NCBI RefSeq assembly: GCF_021347895.1
Contig: NC_067114.1
Coordinates: 30,525,373-30,589,372, forward strand
DNA length: 64,000 nt
Origin: Acanthochromis polyacanthus
Lineage: Eukaryota > Chordata > Actinopteri > Pomacentridae
Direction: 5' to 3'
Shown: positions 44,480 through 55,353 of the stretch, piece after piece
Numbering within the stretch: position 1 is the stretch's first letter
Layout: every line of letters begins with the position of its first letter
Program-made: the position numbers and the translations under genes
Notes under the pieces: model-generated
What the model saw: the letters and a program-made list of their open reading frames with translations, nothing else
What the model was told of the DNA's origin: nothing
The model's database searches: none

Positions 44480-44983
44480 TTATAAAGGTTGATGAGAATG
44501 CCAATACCTAAAAAAAAGTGTTTGATGGTTGCGTAAAATGGTTTCTAACATTTGTAAAATAGAGTTAATGTGTAAAATGCGGAGCCCTGGAAGGGAAAAA
44601 CGGGAAGAATCTTGCGAAAGTTTTTGCAGTTTTGCGGGATTCTTCCTGTTTTTATTTTCTTCTCCATGTCCCTTCCCTTCTGGGGCTCTGCAGTAAAATA
44701 TGGCATAGAGAAATCTTTTCCAAATAAGATCTGACATAATGACCGTTAAGTCACATGACACGATCAGCTGTTTATGTTTCTTCGCCTTTGTGAGACACGC
44801 CGACACCAGCCAACATAAAAGAATAATTACAACTTCCCCAATAGCTATTTCTGCAAACTTCTCTCTGCTTTTCTCTAATAGATGGCCAAAGTTTGGTTTG
44901 TTTCTTCTGTTCTGAGGGATTTTTGGTGATTGGCAACTAGCTGAATTTGCTTCGAGCTTCTTGTATTCTGTTTTTACTGCCAT
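44480..44983 (-). other. 167-codon minus-strand frame spanning an imperfect hairpin; doubtful gene
   Basis: The frame begins MAVKTEYKKLEANSAS and includes a hydrophobic patch VVIILLCWLVSACL (about residues 51-64). I recognise no domain. Its C-terminal half crosses the inverted repeat at 44580-44692, which suggests that the region is a small mobile element rather than a gene. Confidence 0.2.
44580..44692. repeat. imperfect inverted repeat (hairpin)
   Basis: Left arm GCGGAGCCCTGGAAGGGAAA then AACGGGAAGAATC pairs with right arm GATTCTTCCTGTTTTT and CCCTTCCCTTCTGGGGCTCT. The right arm carries an insertion of about 20 bp. Probably the core of a small foldback transposon. Confidence 0.65.
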
Positions 44984-45726
44984 CTGTAAAGTAACCTATA
45001 CTGTCACCTTCTGATGATTCTGTATGTAAATCATAGGTAACTTTGCGAGGTTTCAGTTTGTACAAACAGGCGGGGCTAATGGTTCACTCTCTGGAGCTCT
45101 TAAGTGGTTTTGTGTCTGTTTAATTTGTAAAATATATTCCATCAGACGTACAGCGGTGCCACTCACAGAAGCGATTCAAGCTTTGAAAATTTCTCCCAAA
45201 CCCAGTGAGAACAGACGACACTATAGTTCAGAGGTCAGGATATACAATCAGTTAGGCTTTTTATGGCAAACATTCAACCATTTCTGAGTCCATGAGGGTG
45301 AGCTTCTATGTGCAAACACCTCAGGAACATCATCTCATTGACCTGCAGCATATTTTACAACAAGTTCAACACTTTCGCCAGATGCATTTCTACTATTTTG
45401 TCTTATGAAGCAGCTAAAATGCTCAAACCATATTCCAGAACTGCTTCCATCTCTTGCCTTCTTTACATGCAATCCAGCGTGGCGTTATGTAATCTTACTG
45501 TCCTCTAACTCTGCCTGACGTCCTCCTGCGTTCTCCTCTTACACTCCTTTCTGCTCCGTAACTGGAAATGACTGATGGGTCAGCCGTGGTCTCATAAGCA
45601 GCACATACATGAACAAACACACACGCTGTTTTAACACATGCCTGTCACGAGCACGCACACCCACTTCCACAAGCACAGACGTGTGCACAAATCCTAAAAG
45701 AGATGGACAATGCATTAGCACATGTA
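44984..45726. other. gene-free DNA
   Basis: Nothing recognised. Confidence 0.4.
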
Positions 45727-45814
45727 AACACACACACACACACACTCAGTTAATTAAGTTAACATGCTGACTAAGGAGCGCACTGCAGTATGAGAGTGAT
45801 AGAGGACGTGCACT

Positions 45815-45862
<48 letters not shown>
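45727..45862 (+). repeat. two (CA)n runs
   Basis: Short CA run at 45727-45745 and a longer one at 45820-45862, the second bordering the GGGGACC repeat. Confidence 0.95.
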
Positions 45863-45864
<2 letters not shown>

Positions 45865-46133
45865 TTGTTTTCTATACCGGTGGGGACTTACCATAGACTC
45901 CCATTCATATCTAACTCCTAACCCTTACCCTAACCCTAACCTTAACCATCACCAAATCAATGCCTAACCCTAAACAAACGTTTTTGCACTTTTACATTTT
46001 TTATTAACAACAATATGGCCAAGAAAACGGTGTTGCCACCCGTGGGGACCTCATTTTAGGTCCCCACCGTAAGACAAGTCCCCACCTTTATAGCAAATAG
46101 TCAGGTCAAAGTCCCCACCGGTATAGCAGAAAC

Positions 46134-46136
<3 letters not shown>
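45863..46136 (-). repeat. GGGGACC/TTAGGG dispersed repeat, copy 2 (inverted)
   Basis: Its reverse complement reproduces the block order of 27656-27925: GGTGGGGACC palindromes, GTTTTCTTGGCCATATTGTT, AAAAGTGCAAAAACGTTTGT, TTAGGG-like repeats, then GATATGAATGGGAGTC. CA repeats flank it on both sides. Confidence 0.85.

Positions 46137-46225
<89 letters not shown>
46137..46225 (+). repeat. (CA)n microsatellite
   Basis: About 44 CA dinucleotides between two members of the dispersed repeat family. Confidence 0.97.
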
Positions 46226-46231
<6 letters not shown>

Positions 46232-46500
46232 ACTTCTATCTTAGTGAGGACATCCATAGGCGTAATGCATTTCCTAGAGCCTTACCCTAACCTTAACCAT
46301 CACAACTGATGGCCTAAACTTAATCCTTACCCTAACCCTAACCAAACCTCAATTCATACCTGTTCTCTAAAAACAAGTCTTCACCCTCAAACATGGCTGT
46401 TTCAAAGTGAGGACCGGCCAGAATGTCCTCACTTTGTAAAAATGTCCTCACTTTGATAGTTAAATGCAGAAAATGGTTCTCACCATGTAGCAAGTACAAG
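46226..46500 (-). repeat. related GAGGAC/TTAGGG dispersed repeat, copy 3
   Basis: A diverged relative of 45863-46136: AGTGAGGACAT/ATGTCCTCACT motifs replace the GGGGACC palindrome, and ACCCTAACC-type repeats occupy the same side. Again bracketed by CA repeats. Confidence 0.65.
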
Positions 46501-46721
<221 letters not shown>

Positions 46722-46889
46722 AATTACTCATGCTGTGGGGACATCAGTGTGTTTACAGTCCCAGTCCTCTAGAGAGCAAAAGTCACCGTAATGTAAAGCT
46801 CTGAGACCTGAGGTTCAAACATCCAAACACTCAGCAGCATCTGAAGGACTTTATATTATCACAGTTCAGTCAGTCAGGATGGCTGGGTG

Positions 46890-47330
46890 GACTTTAAGAT
46901 TACATTAGTTCTGCTTTCAGGTAGGATCAAGTTATGTTACAATTATATTATCTTAGGTTTGGATGAGGCAAATCTTTAGTTATGGTTATATTAGGGTTAG
47001 GTTAGACTGAGATTAGGTTAACTTTAAGTTTAATTTAGGATTACATTAGTTTGCTTCTCATTAGGCTAAAGTTAGAATCAAGTTAATTTCTAGTTTAGGT
47101 TCGAGGTGACGGTTCAGCTTTGGTTAGATGACGGTGGATATAGGCTTATTTTAGGCTAAGATTAGGTTTAGTTCAGGACTTCATCAGTTTTGCTCTTGAT
47201 TAGGCTAAAGTTAGAATGAAGTTATGTTCAGGTTTAGGTTAGGATTATGTTATCTTAGGTTTGTTGAAGCTAACGTTCAGGCTATGCTTAGGTTTGGTTT
47301 ACGTTAGATTAAGGTTATGATTAGGCTTAG
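46890..47330 (+). repeat. degenerate tandem repeat, about 139-bp unit, three copies
   Basis: GATTACATTAGTT...GCTTTC starts at about 46899 and 47039, and GACTTCATCAGTTTTGCTC at 47177, followed each time by variants of AAGTTAGAATCAAGTTA and TTAGGTTTGG. The text is rich in TTAGG. Confidence 0.7.
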
Positions 47331-48034
<704 letters not shown>

Positions 48035-48486
48035 CTGGGCAGAGGATGGGAACAGTGCAGCAAAAAGCCCTAGAACAGTGTTGGTCCAGCATTCACAAGC
48101 AGGCAGAGAGAGCTGTTTTTGTAATTACAGAGAGCTGTAGAGCTAAATGTTCAAACAGGGAGAGGCAGAGTCTTCTACTGGAGGAAAGAGACAACATAGT
48201 GCACATATCAGAAAAAAATCTACGTTGGCTTTATGTTTTATGTCTGCGTGGTAAGAACAGAGTTAGAGGAAGTTATCATGGAAGCTTTCAGGATTATCTG
48301 TGGTTCTACGGCGGGTTGTTGGATCACATTCTGCTTTAGGTCTGTTTTTTTCTTCCTTCCTCTGGAATAGCAGCAAATCTAAACATGGCATGTCAACTTT
48401 AGATTTTTTCTGACCCCCAGCAGAGGCTCTGTGTGTTTCAGGTGTTGTGATCAAACCATGTTACTACAAATTCCACTTTAATCATC

Positions 48487-49315
48487 TACTGTACACTGGC
48501 CTCAAAAGCATTTGTCCTCATCCAGAACCATTGGAAAAAGAGCTCCTGCAAATTGTTTCTATGTTTTTCTCAAACTTGCAGAGGTCTCAAAATGATTCAT
48601 TATTTTGCCCAGTGATATTTGATATCTATGTGTTCCAGAGTCATTGAGGGGTGGCTACCTGGAACATAGACTGCCTGGCCCCAAAAAATAAATTATCGCC
48701 ACCTGGATTTAATAGAAAAGATCCTTCCATTGGATAACTACTGCAGTGATGGAACAACTTGTTTAACCCTAGCTGATGCAGTGAGGAGCTTCTCATTTCT
48801 GAAACAACCATGTTGGAAGACATTTCCTGTGGTCATGGAAAGGATGTTAATCTGTCTCAGAAGGGTCAAATTATTGACCTGCATCAAGCAAAGAAAACAA
48901 CTAAGGAGATGAAACGACTAAAATCAGGTTAAGAACCGTCCAACGCATCATTAAAACCTGAAGGATGGTGGAGAACCATCATCTTCAGGAACTAATGTGG
49001 TCTGATGGGTCCAGATCTACCCTGTTCCAGAGTGATGGGGGCATCAGGGTAAGAAGAGAGGCAGATGAAGTGATGAACTCATCATGGCTAGTGTCTACCA
49101 GCCTGTGGGGGTTAGGGTTATGATCTGGGGTTGGTCAGGTTCACCAACGGTATGTTCCCAAAGAATGATGATACCTGATACCTGATAGCTGATACCTGAA
49201 GATACTGAAGGACCAGGTCTTTACATCAGCAGAGGTTTTCTTCATGTTCCAAGATGAAGAATCCAGGATTCATGGGCTGACACTGAGAATGAGTGGATCA
49301 GGGAGCATGAGATGG
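48487..49315 (+). mobile_element. internally deleted Tc1-like transposon
   Basis: Ordered landmarks of a fish Tc1-type element: GACAACTTGTTTAACCC-like text, TCAAATTATTGACCTGCATC then AAGCAAAGAAAAC, AACCGTCCAACGCATCATTA, then a jump directly to GTGGTCTGATGGGTCCAGAT, CTGTTCCAGAGTGATGGGGG and AGAGAGGCAGATGAAGTGAT. The jump shows loss of several hundred central bases. Both outer ends are approximate. Recognition of the family is from memory. Confidence 0.75.
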
Positions 49316-52300
49316 ATTTTGTATTAGTTTCTGTTGTTTGTGGTGGATGTTGGACTGAGTTCAGGTTTTGATAAAGAGTTTAGTTTTTGTTTAGCTAGCT
49401 TAAGAACTCTGTTAGCCTTTATTTGGTCTTATTTTGCTCTTTGAGTTATCAACATCCAGCAGCTCTGTTTTCCTTTGTTTCATCACTTCTGTGATCTTCT
49501 GTCACTGAGCAATACATTTCTTTACCTAAACCAATGACATCTGGGAGATTTAGTTCCATCCAGCTGACCCTAGCGGTGGGATCGTAGCATCAACTGACAC
49601 TAAAGCTTGATTATACTCCCTGGTTGTCTCCATGTACAGCTACAGACAGTCAGTATTTGCTACTTTCTATCTCACTCCAAACATGAACCAGTAGGTCAGC
49701 GTCTACTTTTTACATACATACTCCTGCTTTGAATCAAACTATCACAGTTTACATCAGCAGGACTTCAGCACATCCTTGAAAACTTTCAGGCAGCAAGTAC
49801 AAACCGGCCTGATGCCCATGATCAGAAATATGGCAGATCATTTATGAAACATTAAGTAACCTTCATAGATATCAACGTTGTGCCGTCACTGACAGAGGTC
49901 TCATTAATCCAGATACAGTTTAGGGCTGGAATAAGACAGAGAGGCTGCATTTCTTTCAGTGTTTCCAAAACCAAATCACAAGAGGAAAAATGTAAGATAC
50001 AGACTGTGTTCTCACATTGTTCTCACGAAAGCAACTTAAAAATTAGAAATAATAAGATCAGTGAGCAAACTACAGCTCATAAAGTCCATCAACTTTTAGC
50101 ATTTCAGATAAGTCACATGTCACAGAGAACAGGCTTCTGTTTTTCCATTTATCCCAGTTCGTTAACACAAATCTTAACCAAAGAAAAGCAGCAAAAGAAA
50201 ATGCAAATGAATGTTTGTTTGTTGCTGTTAAATGAGTAACAGGAGGTGGTTTGTGAGAATCGACTATTTAAGAGGAATTAAAACAGCTCCATAAACAAAT
50301 AAACAAGCATTTGTGTTGCTTTTTCTACATTAATGTGTGGGAAGTTTCCTCAGTGTGCATTAAACAGATGAGATGATGATGAACGCTCGCTGCATTCAGA
50401 CTCTCTGAACACATCCAGCTCTGTGTGCTCAGATGTTTGTCTTCTTATTTTACTCTCAGAAAAAGAAATGATTCCACCCCTAAAATGATTAGATGCCATT
50501 TCCTTAAAAACACATGAGACTAAAGAGCAGACAAAGCAGAAAGACGTAAAACTGCATTGTTGCTACAGAGAGAGAGAGAAGCTGGATGTCTGTGCGGTGC
50601 AGTTTCTGCATCTGATCTGGGATCTGCTGTACTGCAGTGTGGAGCACGGGGCCATCTAAGGGCCAAACAGGAGAAGTGCAGGGACCAAAACACTGCAGTC
50701 TCCCTCCCCCCTCCTCTCTACCTCTGGCTGTCCGGATGCCCCCACTGACCTCACAGTTTGCTGTTGCTCTTTTTTTATTGCAGAAAAGTGCAATAAAAGG
50801 CGACAGTTTAGGATCATTCATTTAGTTTATCACAGAAACAAGAGAGGAGAAGAAGAGGAAAGGAGAAAAAAAGGAAACCTGTTAACCTTTAACCAACCTT
50901 CTACTGGTCCAGTTTCTCATTCACAATTTAAAAAAGTCCATAGAGAGGAAGAAAAATCTAAATAAAGGACAGTTTATTTTGGGAAACTGAGCCTCTTTAA
51001 CTCCCCAAATAGAAACTCTTCTAAGTCTGACACCATTTTACAAAACGTGAACTGGATTCTCTGAGCAGAAGTTCAGCATCTACACATCCTTTCCTCTTTC
51101 GTTTATTTCTCCTTGTGAGACAGATAGAAATAACAGCTCAATCCATGAAAACATGAACCACATTCTGCTCTGTGCTGCAGAGGATCTGAGACCAAAAACA
51201 TAAAGTCTGTCCTTTAAAACTCGACCTAAACCAAAGCAGAACAGCATCGTCTCTCCAGCCTGATCCACAGAGCAGAGATGTGGCTCCCATACCTCCACCC
51301 GTCTCATTTAACGTGTCTTCTTAACAGCCCCTGCTGGTAGCTCAGTGTCTGCACAGGTGGAGGAGAGTTACAGCGCAGCAGCAGTGCAGCAGCTTCAGCC
51401 ACATCTGGAAGCATCAGGACAGAGCCTCTGCAGACGACCAGACCTGTGAGCAGCACATGGGCACCAACAGCCAGATCTAATGGAAATACCTGGACTGTTT
51501 CTGAACAGCAGAGCGGCATGTGTTCACAGTCAGCAGCAGAACATGTATGTAAATGCAGAAACCGTGACCTTAAAGGAGGACTTAAATTATACATGAATGT
51601 ACATTACAGTCAGGATCAGGATTAAACCCATCAGTGGCTGGTAAATCAGTTTTTTCTTCCAAATCTAGTCTACATCTGTAGCAATATGTTTGACATGAAT
51701 CAGCCATTTCTGGTCTGTCAGAGCTGAAGAAACAAACATTTTAGCTGTTTAAGTTCACATATATGTCTATCCATTCATTCAGTCTCAAACAACACTTATT
51801 TGAACTGAAAAACTTTACTGATTGTGTCAAATATTGACTTTAAGCACATGTACAGCTGCAACAACATCAGCTGATTCAACTAATTTTACATCCCATGTTT
51901 TACAGTGCGTTACATGAAAACACGCAGTTAAACAGGAAAAAGACTTCGTTAAAAAGTTAATTCCACACTGAGGGAGCTCCCTCTGGTGCTAACTGGCAGA
52001 TATTCTAATGAAGACAGACCACATAGTAAAAGTTATTTCTTTCTAGAACACCCTGAGACGAGCAGAGCTGAGACTCCAGGTCTGAGACGTGCAGCCAGAT
52101 GTTCACGGCTGATGTTTGAGGAGCTGCAGGTTTCCAAGATGCCTGCCAGAGGCCACGTTACATCACCTGAGAGCAGCATGTAGAACAGGATGCCCTAACC
52201 AGTGTTTTTCTGCTGCACAGCCATAATAAATGAGCAAAGACGCTGCTGAGGGATTAATAATGAATGAACGAGGACAGGCAGAAAGAGAGGAAGTCCTGAA

Positions 52301-52347
52301 TTCACACAACAAACCACAGACTGCATGCGTGACGGAAATCCTGTTAG
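49316..52347. other. gene-free DNA
   Basis: AT-rich. Frames at 49880-50239, 50821-50504 and 51594-51304 show no recognisable domain or splice logic. Confidence 0.45.
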
Positions 52348-53020
52348 CAGACACCGTCAGATACACAGGTAGTCAGATCCCTTCACTTCATGCACAACTG
52401 GTCTCACCAATCCTACAACACTCTGTGATGCTGGATTCATGTAAGAGAAACATTACAGCTTCATAAACAGCATTCATCTGTACAGTGAAGCACGGTGGTG
52501 GCAGCATCATACTATGAGGTCGCCTCTCTGAGGAAAACTGGTCACAACAGAGTAAGGAAATAATGCAGATATAGAATCTATGTAGAGTGTATGACCTTCC
52601 AGCATCATAATGAGCCCAAACAGCCCAGACAGAGCTGGATCAGCCTCACTGATCGTTCTCTAGTGACGCAGACCAAACCCAGACTTTAACACCGTAGAAA
52701 ACCTGAAACTGGCAGAACTTTCGAGGGTTCATCAGGAAAAATAGGACAAACTAAACGGATCCAGATGTACAAAGGTTGTAAAGACTTACCCAAAAAAACT
52801 GGAATCTGTAGTTGGTGCCACATGGCCTTCAACAAGAACTAAAGGATCTGAATTAGTTTTAAAAAAGAGAAATGAGAGTTCAGATTTTTATTAAACCTGC
52901 ACAATGTTCCACTTTACTCGGTTATTATGGGGTGTTGAGTGTAGGTTGATTGAGAAAAATGGCAAACTTATTCTTTTAAAATGAACTCTACATCAAAATA
53001 AAGTCTGAATACTTGAAGAG
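52348..53020 (+). mobile_element. decayed Tc1-like transposon, 3' part
   Basis: AAGCACGGTGGTGGCAGCAT then CATACTATG (52488-52516) is the Tc1 Gly-Gly-Ser-Ile-Met block. TTATTATGGGGTGTTGAGTG (52922-52941) and AAGTCTGAATACTTGAAG (53001-53018) are the typical 3' terminal text. Internal frames are broken. Confidence 0.75.
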
Positions 53021-53375
53021 CCTCATCTTTCAAACAAAAAGCACATTATTATAAACGTATTCAATGCCAGACCGTATCTTCTTATTGTCAAGCGTGTGCA
53101 GGCCACAAAAACACTGGAATAACTGCATAGAAGCATGAGTTACAGCTAAAGCTAAAGCTACTGCAACACACAGCACAGAATATGCTGTGACTCTTTAGCA
53201 GTAAACTTTAAATATGTTTGAATATCAAACCGTAGAGCAGAGCGGCTTCTAATAGTCTGGAAACAGCATTTTAACACTCTAGAAATGAGTGCAGATTTCT
53301 CATTGAAATATATAAGAAAATGCATTTTTTGGTCTAAATGTATGAAAGACTGAACCATAGATGGTACATATAGAT
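53021..53375. other. gene-free DNA
   Basis: Short tandem GCTAAA at 53144-53158; otherwise nothing recognised. Confidence 0.4.
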
Positions 53376-54212
53376 CAGGGGTGTCCAACATGAGGCCCGT
53401 GGGCCAAAAGTGGTCCTCCAGAGGGTCCAATCCGGTCCTCAAAGTGTAAAAACTACAGAGAAGACATTAACTGCAGATTGTAAATTAGTAAAACTATAAA
53501 TTTATAATCATTTCTAGACCATGACAAGTTGTTTGGACCAGAAAGTAAAATACTGGATTGTTCTTTGTGCTGTTGTGTCTTGTTTTTGTAATATTTTATC
53601 TTGTTTTTGTTTTTCTCTTTTTTGTCAGATTTTCGTCGTCGTCTTCCCCATTTTTGTCGTTGTGTTTCCTTTTTGTCCTGCTTGTGTTGTCTGCTTTTTT
53701 GTTGTTTTGATTTTCACTTTTGTCATTTTTGGTCTCGTTTTTATCGTTTTATTTGTCGTTTTGTAACTTTTGCCAAATTTTTTGTCCATTTTTTGTTTTG
53801 TTTTGTGTCGTTTGTCTATTTTTTTGTCATTTTGTTTCTCACTTGTCATTTTTGGAATATTTTGTGTTGTTTTTTTGTCAGACTTTTGTTGTTTTGATCA
53901 TGCAGTAGAATCCTCTCTGGTTCAGCTCCAGGTGAATAAATGTTGTGTTCCTTTGTAGACACTCTGTGATCTGGAAGTTGTGATGTGGAAATGATAAACT
54001 GAGGATGAATGATGATGAAACTGAATTTATTTTTCTTCAGAAATTTCAGGTTGTTCATGATGTTTAGTAAAAAGATAATTCCTTGAATAGGTGTACCTTT
54101 TTCAGAATTAATTTTTTTGTACTAAAAGGAAAAAACTGGAGTTGTTCTGGTCCACTGGAGATCAAACTGGGCTGAATGTGGAACCTGGACTAACATGAGT
54201 TGGACTCCCCTG
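53376..54212 (+). mobile_element. hAT-like non-autonomous element B, with 7/8 TSD
   Basis: Starts CAGGGGTGTCCAACATGAGG and ends TTGGACTCCCCTG. Flanks ATATAGAT and CTATAGAT match at 7 of 8 positions. It is co-linear with element A at 41253-41962 but about 127 bp longer, mostly from expansion of the TTTTTGTCRTTTTG-rich interior (53575-53890). Confidence 0.9.
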
Positions 54213-55353
54213 CTATAGATGGACAAAACCTCCAAGACTTCACCTTTACTGAACAGAACTCACTGTTGAATCCTCACTGATCCAAAATGAGCAATAAAGT
54301 GATGCTTGAGTGGTTCCTATGATGGTACCAATCTGTCACTCCCTTTTAATTATGAACAATTTAAGCTTTAATACAGTTTAAACAGGTGAGTGGGAGAGTC
54401 AGCCACAGAAACCAAAACCATTTTTATCCCCTTCTGATGAGTCTGTTTACCGTCAGTGTCCTGTTACTTCCTCTATGATGAACAACAACTTGTGGGAGCT
54501 CACCACCTCTCCTCCATCCATCCATCAGTCCCTCATTTCCTCATCCCTTGCTCCTGTCTAATTAATAAAACTAGCCTTCTCTGCTAATTGTCTCCCGTTA
54601 ATAGGAGACACGAGGGAGCGAGACGGAGCAGAAGAGAGAGACGGAGAGAACAATAAAGAGGAGCGAGGTAGCAGTGAAGGGGTATAATTATGCTAAGCCA
54701 AATCACACATGAACTTGATAGAGCTTATTCTTAGCACTGGGAATGTAGGGAAGTGACAGGAAGGAGGAGGAGGAGGACTGAGGTTTATTTCAGTTCAAAG
54801 AGTGTTTAACAGGACTGATCTAGTGCTCTCTATATGTGAGAGTAACAGAGAGAGGATGAAGGGAACCAGAGAAAGACTGTAAATCACTCTACATGTTGTG
54901 CATTCACATCTGAACACGTCACACTATGAGGAAAGGTGGAACATGATCACATTTTTACCTGGAGAAGTGTAAATAAAAAAGAGAAAATGAAGCTGGAACA
55001 CATCATCCATCTGCTCTGCTTCCTGATCGCTCAACAACAGATCAGACTGTCAGATCTGATCTCCAGCATCAGGCCAAACATTTCATCCAGCATGTTGAAA
55101 AGTAAAACCCACGACCCTCCCATCATCCTGGACTGCTCTCTGTTCACGGTTAGTTATCAAACCTCTGCTCGGTCTTTGTCGAGTTCCCTCAGGATGCTTT
55201 TAGCATTTCACAGGATATTAATTGGACTCATAAATGAAAATGAAATGGCTAATCAGTTTACAATGCATTAGCTTCATTACATCCAGCGGCTAAAACAGTG
55301 ACATGTTCTCAAAATTCAGTCCACTGCTGTAGTCTTAAAGCTTCCTCCAGGAG
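54213..55353. other. gene-free DNA
   Basis: A GA-rich tract lies at 54605-54670. The 111-codon frame at 54936-55271 has no recognisable domain. Confidence 0.4.

Noticed and set aside
53521..53908. Several Phe/Cys/Val-rich frames resembling membrane proteins.
   Set aside because: They translate the TTTTTGTC-rich interior of hAT-like element B.
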